Shown here piece by piece: positions 45,367 through 54,106 of a DNA stretch of 64,000 nt (positions are counted from its first letter, which is position 1; every line of letters starts with the position of its first letter). Position numbers and translations under genes: made by a program. This stretch comes from JBBQYA01 sp031412335 (GTDB lineage: Bacteria; Bacteroidota; Bacteroidia; Sphingobacteriales; Sphingobacteriaceae), in the NCBI GenBank assembly GCA_031412335.1, contig JANOCT010000031.1, forward strand, positions 1 through 64,000. Direction: 5' to 3'. A model generated the notes under the pieces. That model was given only the letters and a program-made list of their open reading frames with translations, was not told the origin of the DNA and did not search any database.

Positions 45367-46356
45367 ATGAATAAAATAACAGCCGCTATAACTGCTGTAC
45401 ATGGGTATGTACCCGATTATGTGCTTACTAATGCAGAACTTGAAAGCATTGTAGATACAAACGATGAATGGATAACTGCTCGAACAGGCATTAAGGAAAG
45501 AAGAATTTTAAAAGGAGAAGGATTAGCAACTTCTGATATGTGCGTACATGCAATAAATGGTTTATTAGCCAAGCGAGGAATCTCTGCTGCGGAAATAGAT
45601 TTGATTATTTGTGCAACAGTAACTCCCGATTATCCTTTTCCGGCGACTGGCAATGTGATAAGCGATAAAATTGGTGCTGTAAATGCATTTTCTTATGATT
45701 TAGGAGCCGCTTGTTCTGGTTTTCTTTTTGCTCTTCAAACCGGAACTTGCTTCATAGAGTCAGGCAGGTACAAAAAAGTTTTAGTAGTTGGCGGAGATAA
45801 AATGTCGTCTATTATGAATTTCCAGGATCGATCTACTTGTATCATATTTGGTGATGGTGCTGGTGTTGTGTTGCTAGAACCAAACGAAGAAGGACTTGGA
45901 ATTCAAGATGCAATTTTAAAAACAGATGGATCGGGTAGGCATTTACTATTTCAAAAAGGCGGAGGATCATTACATCCTGCAAGTTATGAAACGGTAGCTG
46001 AGCGAAGTCATTTTGTATTTCAGGAAGGAAAATCTGTTTTCAAATTTGCGGTGACCAATATGGCAGATGTTTCGGCAGAAATTATGGAACGAAATAATCT
46101 TACAGCGAATGATGTTGCCTGGCTAGTTCCACATCAGGCAAATAAAAGGATAATTGATGCTACTGCAGATAGAATGGGATTGGGAGAAGAAAAAGTAATG
46201 ATCAATATTCATCGATATGGAAATACTACTAATGGAACTATTCCATTATGTCTTTGGGAGTGGGAAAACAAATTAAAAAAAGGAGATAAAATAATACTTG
46301 CAGCTTTTGGCGGTGGGTTTACTTGGGGCTCCATTTATTTAACTTGGGCTTACTAA
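45367..46356 (+). CDS. fabH: 3-oxoacyl-ACP synthase III
   Basis: Starts fatty-acid synthesis by condensing acetyl-CoA with malonyl-ACP. 329 residues. The catalytic triad is Cys116 (GAACSGFLFAL), His256 (VPHQANKRI) and Asn286 (YGNTTNG). Length and motifs are standard. It sits between plsX and accB, with no efp gene in the 99-base gap where many Bacteroidota carry one. Confidence 0.97.
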   Translation: MNKITAAITAVHGYVPDYVLTNAELESIVDTNDEWITARTGIKERRILKGEGLATSDMCVHAINGLLAKRGISAAEIDLIICATVTPDYPFPATGNVISDKIGAVNAFSYDLGAACSGFLFALQTGTCFIESGRYKKVLVVGGDKMSSIMNFQDRSTCIIFGDGAGVVLLEPNEEGLGIQDAILKTDGSGRHLLFQKGGGSLHPASYETVAERSHFVFQEGKSVFKFAVTNMADVSAEIMERNNLTANDVAWLVPHQANKRIIDATADRMGLGEEKVMINIHRYGNTTNGTIPLCLWEWENKLKKGDKIILAAFGGGFTWGSIYLTWAY

Positions 46357-46455
46357 AAAATACATTGATGTTTTAATTGCGAAGAAAAAAGCAATTGAAT
46401 CAAATAATTTTATATGTTTATCAATAATAGCTAATCATTAAACATTCAGAAAAAT

Positions 46456-46938
46456 ATGGATATTAAACAAATACAAGAATTAATAAGGTTTGTGGCCAAA
46501 TCTGGAGTAAACGAAGTTTCAATAGAGCAGGATAATTTTAAAATAAGCATAAAAACAAATCAGGAGCCAACATTTGTACATGCAAATGTACCAGTTATGA
46601 GTGCAGCACCTGTTTATCAGCAAGCCGCAGCAGCAGTACCTGTTAATCCTATTATTGAAGCAACTCCGCCAGAAAGTTCAGACATAAGTGATGCAAATTT
46701 AATTACGATTAAATCGCCTATGATTGGAACTTTTTATCGATCAACTTCGCCTGACAAGCCAATTTTTGTAAATGTAGGTGATGAAATAAAAACTGGAAAA
46801 ATAGTTTGCATCATCGAAGCAATGAAACTTTTCAACGAAATAGAATCGGAAGTAAACGGAACTATTGTAAAGGTTTTAGTTGATAATGCAAGCCCTGTTG
46901 AGTATGATCAACCCTTATTTTTAGTTCAACCAAATTAA
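46456..46938 (+). CDS. accB: Acetyl-CoA carboxylase biotin carboxyl carrier protein
   Basis: 160 residues: a short N-terminal helical domain, an Ala/Pro-rich linker (about 50-85), and a C-terminal biotinyl domain with EAMKL, where Lys124 carries biotin. It supplies carboxyl-biotin for malonyl-CoA formation. It is followed by accC after 152 noncoding bases. Confidence 0.97.
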   Translation: MDIKQIQELIRFVAKSGVNEVSIEQDNFKISIKTNQEPTFVHANVPVMSAAPVYQQAAAAVPVNPIIEATPPESSDISDANLITIKSPMIGTFYRSTSPDKPIFVNVGDEIKTGKIVCIIEAMKLFNEIESEVNGTIVKVLVDNASPVEYDQPLFLVQPN

Positions 46939-47090
46939 TTTCGAATAGATTTTCTTATTTGTAATCTTGTTCTAACTATTTTTATCTTAAAAACAGAACG
47001 ACAAATTGAGAGAAGTTTTTTATTGAGCTTTCAAATTAATTGAGTTAACAAATTTCACATTCTACGATTTAAGCATCTCAAAAAATCCTT

Positions 47091-48431
47091 ATGTTCAAAA
47101 AAATACTGATAGCAAACCGTGGTGAAATAGCCTTACGAATTATCCGAACTTGCAAAGAAATGGGTATCAAAACTGTTGCTGTATATTCAACGGCAGATCG
47201 TGATAGTTTACATGTTCGATTTGCAGATGAAGCAGTTTGTATTGGCCCACCACCCAGCAAAGATTCTTATTTAAGTATTCCTAATATTATTGCTGCTGCT
47301 GAGATTACCAATTCAGATGCAATACATCCTGGGTATGGTTTTTTATCAGAAAATGCTCGTTTTAGTGCTATTTGCCACGAAAATGGAATTAAATTTATTG
47401 GGGCAAGTCCTGAAATGATAAATGGAATGGGTGATAAAGCCAACGCAAAGGATACGATGAAAAAGGCGGGCGTACCAACCATTCCTGGTTCTGATGGTCT
47501 CTTAGAAGACTTGAAAGATGGAATTAAAGTAGCAAAAAAAATCGGGTATCCTGTAATAATTAAAGCGACGGCTGGTGGCGGTGGAAAAGGGATGCGAATA
47601 ATTTGGAAAGAGGAAGATTTTGAAATGCATTGGGATTCTGCCAGGCAAGAATCTGCCGCTTCGTTTGGAAACGATGCCATGTATTTGGAAAAATTTATTG
47701 AAGATCCACGCCATATAGAAATTCAAGTAGTTGGTGACCAATATGGTAAAGTTTGCCACTTGTCCGAACGTGATTGCTCGATTCAGAGACGTCATCAAAA
47801 ACTTACCGAAGAATCTCCTTCGCCATTTATGACTGATAAATTAAGAAAGAGAATGGGAGAAGCTGCTATAAAAGGTGCTATGGCCGTGCATTACGAAGGT
47901 GCTGGAACCATAGAATTTTTAGTAGACAAAAACCATGATTTTTACTTTATGGAAATGAATACAAGAATCCAAGTAGAACATCCTGTAACAGAAGAGGTTA
48001 TTAATTTTGATTTAATTAAAGAACAAATAAAAGTTGCAGCAGGAATTCCTATTTCAGGAAAATCGTATATTCCAAATATGCACGCCATAGAATGCAGGAT
48101 TAATGCAGAAGATCCATTTAATAATTTCAGACCATCACCTGGAAAAATTACTAACTTTCATTCACCTGGAGGGCATGGAGTAAGAGTTGATACGCATGTT
48201 TATGCTGGCTATACAATTCCTCCAAACTACGATTCAATGATTGCAAAATTGATAACCGTAGCCCAAACACGTGAAGAAGCAATCAATACCATGGAAAGAG
48301 CTTTGAGTGAATTTGTGATAGAAGGCGTTAAAACTACCATTCCATTTCATTTACGGTTAATGCAGGATGCGAATTACAGAGCTGGAAATTTCACTACAAA
48401 ATTTATGGATACGTTCGACTTGAAAGAATAA
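47091..48431 (+). CDS. accC: Acetyl-CoA carboxylase biotin carboxylase subunit
   Basis: ATP-dependent carboxylation of biotin on AccB. 446 residues with MFKKILIANRGEIALRIIR at the start, the ATP-grasp glycine loop TAGGGGKGMR, HIEIQVVGD, and the catalytic EMNTRIQVEHPVTEE. Length is normal. A terminator follows, closing the lipid-synthesis cluster. Confidence 0.98.
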   Translation: MFKKILIANRGEIALRIIRTCKEMGIKTVAVYSTADRDSLHVRFADEAVCIGPPPSKDSYLSIPNIIAAAEITNSDAIHPGYGFLSENARFSAICHENGIKFIGASPEMINGMGDKANAKDTMKKAGVPTIPGSDGLLEDLKDGIKVAKKIGYPVIIKATAGGGGKGMRIIWKEEDFEMHWDSARQESAASFGNDAMYLEKFIEDPRHIEIQVVGDQYGKVCHLSERDCSIQRRHQKLTEESPSPFMTDKLRKRMGEAAIKGAMAVHYEGAGTIEFLVDKNHDFYFMEMNTRIQVEHPVTEEVINFDLIKEQIKVAAGIPISGKSYIPNMHAIECRINAEDPFNNFRPSPGKITNFHSPGGHGVRVDTHVYAGYTIPPNYDSMIAKLITVAQTREEAINTMERALSEFVIEGVKTTIPFHLRLMQDANYRAGNFTTKFMDTFDLKE

Positions 48432-48457
48432 AACAAATGACCAAATCGTTTAGAATT

Positions 48458-48489
48458 AACCATTCTTATTTTTCAGGAATGGTTTTTTT
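48458..48489 (+). terminator. Rho-independent terminator after accC
   Basis: An 8-bp perfect stem AACCATTC/GAATGGTT, 11-nt loop, then a T run to 48489. Confidence 0.85.
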
Positions 48490-48523
48490 GTTTAACGAAA
48501 ATACAATGAATCAATAATACAGC

Positions 48524-49414
48524 ATGAGTGATATAAATACTCCTGAAAAAAAGAATAGAATTTTAAATTTTATTAAACCTAGATCGCTTGGTGGCGAAAT
48601 GTCGTTTTATGATCATATCGAAACATTACGCTGGCATATAATCAGGTCAGTAATCGTGTTAGTAATTGTATCTGGAGTTTTTTTTGCCAATAAATCCTTT
48701 TTATTTGACACACTTATTTTTGGTCCGAAGAATACAGATTTTTGGACGTATCGAAAAATGTGTGAATTAGGACAATTCCTAAACATGGGTGATAAATTAT
48801 GCATCACTGATATCGGTTTTAGAATTATGAATAATCAAATGGCAGGTCAGTTTACTCTACATATCACAACTGCTTTGCTTGCCGGTTTTATTGTTGGTTT
48901 TCCGTATATAATATGGGAACTATGGAGATTTGTAAAACCGGGATTAACTACAATTGAAACTCAATACGCCAATGGAGTTGTTTTTTTTAGTTCCTTATTA
49001 TTTCTGATTGGCGTTTTGTTTGGTTATTACATTATCGTGCCGATGTCTATCAATTTTTTGGGAACCTATACTATTAGCCCCGAAATTTTAAATCAAATAT
49101 CATTTGATTCCTATTTATCAACTGTTGCGACTTTGAGTTTAGGTGCAGGAATTGTTTTTGAATTACCCATGATTGTTTACTTTCTTTCCAAACTTGGTAT
49201 TGTTACTCCTGCCCTAATGAGAGCCAATAGAAAATATGCGATTGTTGGTATTTTATTAGTTGCAGCAATTATAACTCCATCGCCTGATGCTTCTACTCAG
49301 TTGTTGGTATCTCTTCCGCTGTTTATTCTGTTTGAAATAAGTATTTTTGTTTCTGGAGTTGTAGAACGGAATCGTAAAAAAAACATGCTTACTTTCGAAG
49401 AAGAATACAAATGA
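48524..49414 (+). CDS. tatC: Sec-independent (Tat) translocase subunit TatC
   Basis: A multi-spanning receptor for twin-arginine signal peptides. 296 residues. The N-terminal MSFYDHIETLRWHIIR is the conserved cytoplasmic segment with the FxxHxxELR-type motif. Six membrane helices follow, with PYIIWELWRFVKPGL between the second and third. TatA/B are not in view. The stop overlaps rpiB by 4 bases. Confidence 0.96.
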   Translation: MSDINTPEKKNRILNFIKPRSLGGEMSFYDHIETLRWHIIRSVIVLVIVSGVFFANKSFLFDTLIFGPKNTDFWTYRKMCELGQFLNMGDKLCITDIGFRIMNNQMAGQFTLHITTALLAGFIVGFPYIIWELWRFVKPGLTTIETQYANGVVFFSSLLFLIGVLFGYYIIVPMSINFLGTYTISPEILNQISFDSYLSTVATLSLGAGIVFELPMIVYFLSKLGIVTPALMRANRKYAIVGILLVAAIITPSPDASTQLLVSLPLFILFEISIFVSGVVERNRKKNMLTFEEEYK

Positions 49415-49851
49415 GCAAAATAACATTAGCAATAGGTTGCGATCATGCAGGATTTGAATTAAAAAACAGTCTGATATCCTATTTAGAATCAGATTTTTCA
49501 ATTAAAGATTTTGGTACATTTTCAGCTGAATCAGTTGATTATCCTGATTTTGTACACCCTGTTGCAAAATATATATCTGATAATTTGTCTGATTTAGGAA
49601 TTTTAATATGTGGAAGTGCTAATGGAGTGGCAATTACTGCTAATAAATATGAAAAAATTCGAGCGGCAATTTGCTGGAATGAAGAAGTTTCAGCTTTGGC
49701 TAGGCAACATAACAATGCCAATATTGCTTGTTTACCAGCTAGATACATTAGCACATCGGAAGCAAAAAAAATCATTTCGATTTTTCTTTCAACAGAATTT
49801 GAAGGTGGCCGGCATGAAAAACGTTTAGCTAAAATTAACATTCAATCATAA
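49411..49851 (+). CDS. rpiB: Ribose-5-phosphate isomerase B
   Basis: Interconverts ribose 5-phosphate and ribulose 5-phosphate. 146 residues with IGCDHAGFELKN at the N-terminus and the active-site loop ILICGSANGVAITANK. ARQHNNANIACLPAR forms the phosphate-binding part. Translation is coupled to tatC by an ATGA overlap. The M28 peptidase follows after 13 bases. Confidence 0.96.
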   Translation: MSKITLAIGCDHAGFELKNSLISYLESDFSIKDFGTFSAESVDYPDFVHPVAKYISDNLSDLGILICGSANGVAITANKYEKIRAAICWNEEVSALARQHNNANIACLPARYISTSEAKKIISIFLSTEFEGGRHEKRLAKINIQS

Positions 49852-49864
49852 AAAAAACTCAACG

Positions 49865-51526
49865 ATGATACGTACTATTAATCTTATTGCCTTTCTTATT
49901 TTTCTTTCGATTTATCAACTTTCTGCACAAAATAAGGTAACTAAAAAACCAAAAGTTGAAGTTAAAAAGCAAACTACAAACGTTGAAAAAGCAACTCCAA
50001 AACCAGTAGAAAATCCTGATTTTGAAATAATTAATTATGCAAAATCTATTACTTCAGAAGATTTAAGAGCCCATTTAAGCTTGTTAGCCTCTGATGAATA
50101 CGAAGGAAGAGAAACTGGAAAAAAAGGGCAGAAAATGGCAGCTGAATACATTTCAAAAGTTTTTAACTCTTTAAATATTCCTGAGCAAGCAGGAGGTGGA
50201 TATTTTCAACGTTATCCTGTTCTGGAATCAACCATTGGTAAAATGGAAATGAAAGTTAACAATACTTCTTACAAATTTTTAGAAGATTATTATTTGGTTC
50301 AGGATTTTAATTCACAAAAATTATCGAATAATAAAATTTTATTTGCCGGCTTTGGCATCAATGATAGCGTTTATAATGATTTGGAAAAGATTGATATTAA
50401 AGATAAAATTGTGATGGTGATGAAAGGTGAGCCAAAAAGTAAGAAAGGAATTTATCAACTAAGTAGGACTGTTAACCCATCAGAAAACTATCAAAAAAGT
50501 GAAAAGTATAAAATCGAAAAATTAGCTACTTTAAAACCTAAAGTAATTTTAATAGTGAACCCTGAATTTGATCAGACTGTAAAAAATTACAAAAAGTGGA
50601 TAATGGAGCCAAAAATGAATTTGGAAAAAGATTATGAAGCCCCTATTAGTACGGTTATCTATATTTCACCAAAATTAGCAAGAGAATTGTTGGGACTTAC
50701 TGAAAAGAAATTTGATGCTATGGTTTCCAAAATGAACAATCAAGGAAAACCACAGACAAAAGTTTCTTTATCAACTTTGACTTATAATTTTACCAAGAAC
50801 AGAAAATCAATAGAAACTGAAAATGTTTTAGGTTTTGTAGAAGGTTCAGAATTTCCGGAAGAGGTAATTGCAATCACTGCACATTACGATCATATTGGAG
50901 TAATTGATGGAAAAGTTTATAATGGAGCAGATGATGATGGCTCAGGAACTAGTGCAATTTTAGAACTTGCTCAAGCTTTTTCTAAAGCAAAAGAAGATGG
51001 AAAAGGTCCTAAAAGAAGTATTTTGTTTATGACAGTTTCTGGTGAAGAAAAAGGTTTATTAGGATCAGATTATTATACTTCAAACCCAGTCTATCCATTG
51101 GAAAACACAGTAGCCAATTTAAATATAGATATGATAGGGCGTGTTGATGAAAAGCATAAAGAAAACCCAAATTATATTTATTTGATTGGATCCGATAAGT
51201 TGAGTACAGAGTTGCATGGTATTAGTGAAATGAGCAATAAAAAGTTTGGTAAGATGGAATTAGATTATACCTTCAATGATCCTGCTGATCCAAATCGTTT
51301 TTATTACAGATCAGACCATTATAATTTCGCAAAAAACAATATTCCTGTTATTTTTTATTTCAATGGAGTACATGAAGATTATCACAAAGACACAGATGAA
51401 ATTGATAAAATAAACTTTGATTTAATGGCAAAGCGAACTCAACTAGTGTTTTACACAGCTTGGGAAATTGCAAACAGAGACAGTAGGTTACGCGTTGATT
51501 TGGTGAATGATTTTAAAGAAAAATAA
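49865..51526 (+). CDS. Secreted M28-family zinc aminopeptidase
   Basis: 553 residues. Signal peptide to about 22 (IYQLSAQ), a Lys-rich linker, then an M28 catalytic domain interrupted by a PA-like insertion. Zinc ligands are visible in ITAHYDHIG, GADDDGSGTSAILELA, SGEEKGLLGSDYY, NLNIDMIGR and a late YRSDHYNFA. These are co-catalytic two-zinc peptidases that trim peptides outside the cytoplasm. No sorting domain is present at the C-terminus, so it is probably periplasmic. Confidence 0.94.
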   Translation: MIRTINLIAFLIFLSIYQLSAQNKVTKKPKVEVKKQTTNVEKATPKPVENPDFEIINYAKSITSEDLRAHLSLLASDEYEGRETGKKGQKMAAEYISKVFNSLNIPEQAGGGYFQRYPVLESTIGKMEMKVNNTSYKFLEDYYLVQDFNSQKLSNNKILFAGFGINDSVYNDLEKIDIKDKIVMVMKGEPKSKKGIYQLSRTVNPSENYQKSEKYKIEKLATLKPKVILIVNPEFDQTVKNYKKWIMEPKMNLEKDYEAPISTVIYISPKLARELLGLTEKKFDAMVSKMNNQGKPQTKVSLSTLTYNFTKNRKSIETENVLGFVEGSEFPEEVIAITAHYDHIGVIDGKVYNGADDDGSGTSAILELAQAFSKAKEDGKGPKRSILFMTVSGEEKGLLGSDYYTSNPVYPLENTVANLNIDMIGRVDEKHKENPNYIYLIGSDKLSTELHGISEMSNKKFGKMELDYTFNDPADPNRFYYRSDHYNFAKNNIPVIFYFNGVHEDYHKDTDEIDKINFDLMAKRTQLVFYTAWEIANRDSRLRVDLVNDFKEK

Positions 51527-51557
51527 AACCATTTTCCCATAAATTTCTTTAACAACA

Positions 51558-52937
51558 ATGAATATTATTCAGGAACAATTTTTAACTGATTCAGAAACAA
51601 AAGCATTTGATCTGGAGCACAGGCGAAAAATTAATTTCAATATTTCTAAATATGACTATTCTGTAGAGAATGGTCTAAAGCAATTTGAAAACCTGGAAAA
51701 TGGGAAACGAAAAGCACATTTGATAAAATGGAAAGCCATTGAAAACCTAGATAAATATTTATTGGAATTTGAAGCTGCTTTTCAACGAAGAGGCGGAAAA
51801 GTAATTTGGGCCAATGATGCAGAAGAAGCAAATCGAGAGATTTTAAGTATTCTGAAACGAGCAGATGCAAAGATGGTCGTAAAATCTAAATCAATGGTCT
51901 GTGAAGAATTGGATTTGAATGATTTTTTGCACAAACATAAAATAGAGTCAGTTGAAACGGATTTAGGAGAATATATTGTTCAATTGTTAGGTCAGAAACC
52001 TTATCATATTGTTACTCCTGCTATGCATCTTTCCAAAGAGGACATAGCAAAGTTATTTCACGAAAAGTTTGGAACACCTGCTGATGCAACTCCAGAACAA
52101 TTAACACAAAAAGCACGCGAAATACTGCGTGAGAAATATACAACCGCAGATGTAGGAATAACCGGAGCTAATTTTTTGATTGCTGATACCGGTAGTATTG
52201 CCATTACAGAAAATGAAGGAAATGCAAGGCTTTCTATTTCATTTCCAAAAATCCATATTGCAGTTGTTGGGATTGAGAAAATAATTCCATCATTGAACGA
52301 TCTTGAACTATTCTGGCCATTGTTAGGTTCTCATGGAACTGGACAAAACATGACAGTATATAATTCTATCATCAGTGGTCCAAGGCAAGTTGATGAATTT
52401 GACGGTCCAGAAGAAATGTATGTTGTGCTTCTGGATAATGGAAGAACTAAGTTGCTTGAACACAAAGATCAGCGGGCTGGATTGTATTGCATTCGATGTG
52501 GCGCGTGTTTAAATGCCTGCCCGGTTTATAAAAATATTGGAGGACATACCTACGAAACTACTTATAGTGGACCTATTGGATCTATTATAACACCACATTT
52601 GAAAGGAATGGAGGATTTTAAACATTTAAGCAATGCCTCTAGCTTATGTGGAAAATGTACTGAAGTGTGTCCAGTAAAAATAGATATTCATAAAATTTTA
52701 TTGTACAACAGAAGGGATTCTGTAGATCAAGGTCTTGTTCCAAAACCAGAAATGTGGGGATGGTTTATTTGGAAAAGAGCTATGCTGAGCAGAAGCTTGA
52801 TGAATATTTTTGGAGGGAAATGGAAAAATTTCTTTTTGAAAAAATTATTTACGAAAAGCTGGGGAAACCGCAGAACGTTGCCAAATATTGCTGGAAAATC
52901 TTTCAGCGAACAATGGAAACAAAATCACAAAGAGTAA
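51558..52937 (+). CDS. LutB-like iron-sulfur protein (L-lactate utilisation)
   Basis: 459 residues: an N-terminal LUD domain (about 60-290, with GITGANFLIADTGSIAITENEGN) and two 4Fe-4S binding motifs CIRCGACLNACPVYK and CGKCTEVCPVKI, then a C-terminal LutB tail. In the LutABC complex this subunit passes electrons from L-lactate oxidation. LutA and LutC are not next to it here. Its stop lies at the base of the terminator shared with the convergent small gene. Confidence 0.92.
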   Translation: MNIIQEQFLTDSETKAFDLEHRRKINFNISKYDYSVENGLKQFENLENGKRKAHLIKWKAIENLDKYLLEFEAAFQRRGGKVIWANDAEEANREILSILKRADAKMVVKSKSMVCEELDLNDFLHKHKIESVETDLGEYIVQLLGQKPYHIVTPAMHLSKEDIAKLFHEKFGTPADATPEQLTQKAREILREKYTTADVGITGANFLIADTGSIAITENEGNARLSISFPKIHIAVVGIEKIIPSLNDLELFWPLLGSHGTGQNMTVYNSIISGPRQVDEFDGPEEMYVVLLDNGRTKLLEHKDQRAGLYCIRCGACLNACPVYKNIGGHTYETTYSGPIGSIITPHLKGMEDFKHLSNASSLCGKCTEVCPVKIDIHKILLYNRRDSVDQGLVPKPEMWGWFIWKRAMLSRSLMNIFGGKWKNFFLKKLFTKSWGNRRTLPNIAGKSFSEQWKQNHKE

Positions 52938-52975
52938 AAAAAGATAGCCAAGTTTATTTCTGGCTATCTTTTTTT
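52936..52975. terminator. Bidirectional terminator between lutB and the RHH gene
   Basis: GATAGCCA (52943-52950) pairs with TGGCTATC (52961-52968) around a 10-nt loop. Seven A precede it and seven T follow it, so it can stop transcription from both sides. The left strand overlaps the lutB stop and the right strand the last codons of the minus-strand RHH gene. Confidence 0.88.
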
Positions 52976-53109
52976 CTTTTTTTTACCGCTTCGCTTAATA
53001 AATATTCGATCTGACCATTCACACTTCTGAACTCCTGGGCAGCCCAGGTTTCCAATTCCTTCATAATTTCTGAGCTCAGCCTTAGTGCAAATGGTTTTTT
53101 CTCAGCCAT
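52954..53109 (-). CDS. Small ribbon-helix-helix (Arc-like) DNA-binding protein
   Basis: 51 residues: MAEKKPFALRLSSEIMKEL, then ETWAAQEFRSVNGQIEYLL and a lysine-rich end. The strand KKPFALRLSSEI followed by two helices with RSVNGQIEYLL is the Arc/MetJ fold used by many antitoxins and repressors. The ATG lies 2 bases after the SPFH stop, so both are co-transcribed. Arc-domain genes beside SPFH genes recur in Bacteroidota, to my recollection. It may repress its own operon through the inverted repeat at 53978-54000. It was found by reading the minus strand between lutB and the SPFH gene. Confidence 0.85.
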   Translation of the reverse strand: MAEKKPFALRLSSEIMKELETWAAQEFRSVNGQIEYLLSEAVKKRKKDSQK

Positions 53110-53111
53110 GT

Positions 53112-53972
53112 TTAATTATGTAATGTTCCAGCATTTATTACCGGGCTTACATGCTTTTCGGCACATAAAACAACCAGCAAATTACTTACCATTGCGGCTT
53201 TACGCTCATCATCTAATTGAACAATTTTCTTTGCTGAAAGTTGTTCTAGAGCCATTTCTACCATACTTACTGCGCCTGCTACTATTTGTTTTCGGGCCGC
53301 AACCACTGCAGTTGCTTGCTGACGTTGCAGCATAGCTCCGGCTATTTCAGGAGCATAAGAAAGGTGACTTATTCTTGCTTCAATTACATTAATTCCAGCT
53401 CGCTCTAATCTATCATGCAATTCAGATTCTAGCTTGTGGTTGACTAAATCTGCGCCACCTCTCAAGGTTATTTCTGCCATTTCATCATCAAAATGATCAT
53501 AAGGATAGGAGCCTGCTAGGTTTCTTATGGCAGCTTCTGATTGTATTAAAACATATTGAGTAAAATTATCCACTTCGAAAATTGCTTTTGCTGTGTCATT
53601 TACTTGCCAAACAATAACTGCTGCAATTTCTATCGGATTACCTACTTTATCGTTCACCTTTAATGAAATTCCATTTAAATTCATGGCACGTAAAGAAACT
53701 TTTTTGCGCGTGTAAAAAGGATTAACCCACATAAATCCATTTTCTTTAATTGTGCCTTTGTAAACTCCAAATAAGGTAATTACCATGGCTTCATTTGGAT
53801 TGATAATCATAAAGCCAAGCGAAAATCCCGAGACTATGATTACCGAAATAACTCCAAATAGAAATAATAGTTGAGTGAAAAAATAAATCGATGCACTTAT
53901 TAGAATGAAAGTAAGAAGCAACATCAAGTAGCCTGAAATTGCTGTAATGATTTTTTCTGTAGTTGTTTTCAT
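53112..53972 (-). CDS. SPFH-domain (band 7/stomatin-like) membrane protein
   Basis: 286 residues. Two hydrophobic segments lie near the N-terminus (about 12-55), then the SPFH domain (GFSLGFMIINPNEAMVITLFG, then NLNGISLKVNDKVGNPIEIAA), and a C-terminal helical region with LSYAPEIAGAMLQRQQATAVVAARK. Such proteins form oligomeric membrane scaffolds, often linked to protease or stress control. The partner here is the 51-residue RHH gene downstream. It is divergent from the E1 gene. Confidence 0.92.
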   Translation of the reverse strand: MKTTTEKIITAISGYLMLLLTFILISASIYFFTQLLFLFGVISVIIVSGFSLGFMIINPNEAMVITLFGVYKGTIKENGFMWVNPFYTRKKVSLRAMNLNGISLKVNDKVGNPIEIAAVIVWQVNDTAKAIFEVDNFTQYVLIQSEAAIRNLAGSYPYDHFDDEMAEITLRGGADLVNHKLESELHDRLERAGINVIEARISHLSYAPEIAGAMLQRQQATAVVAARKQIVAGAVSMVEMALEQLSAKKIVQLDDERKAAMVSNLLVVLCAEKHVSPVINAGTLHN

Positions 53973-53977
53973 ATTTA

Positions 53978-54000
53978 TATGATATCATTTTAATATCATA
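53978..54000. promoter_or_regulatory. Inverted repeat upstream of the SPFH-RHH operon, putative operator
   Basis: TATGATAT-CATTTTA-ATATCATA is a perfect 8-bp inverted repeat with a 7-base centre, 6 bases upstream of the SPFH start codon. Its place and symmetry suit autoregulation by the RHH protein. This is inference. Confidence 0.4.
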
Positions 54001-54106
54001 CAATATTACAAAACATTTTATTATTTCAACCAATAATTCTTAAAAAAATAAGATTCGGTTATTTTTCAGCTTTTACGACCTTTGGCAAATCCTAACAAAA
54101 ATAAAA

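Noticed and set aside
46380..46410. Weak hairpin AATTGC/GCAATT after fabH
   Set aside because: Six base pairs without a T run. The cluster probably continues into accB.
49610..49828. Overlapping frames inside rpiB, accC, tatC, lutB and similar genes
   Set aside because: They lie wholly inside genes with clear family motifs on another frame and show no motifs of their own.
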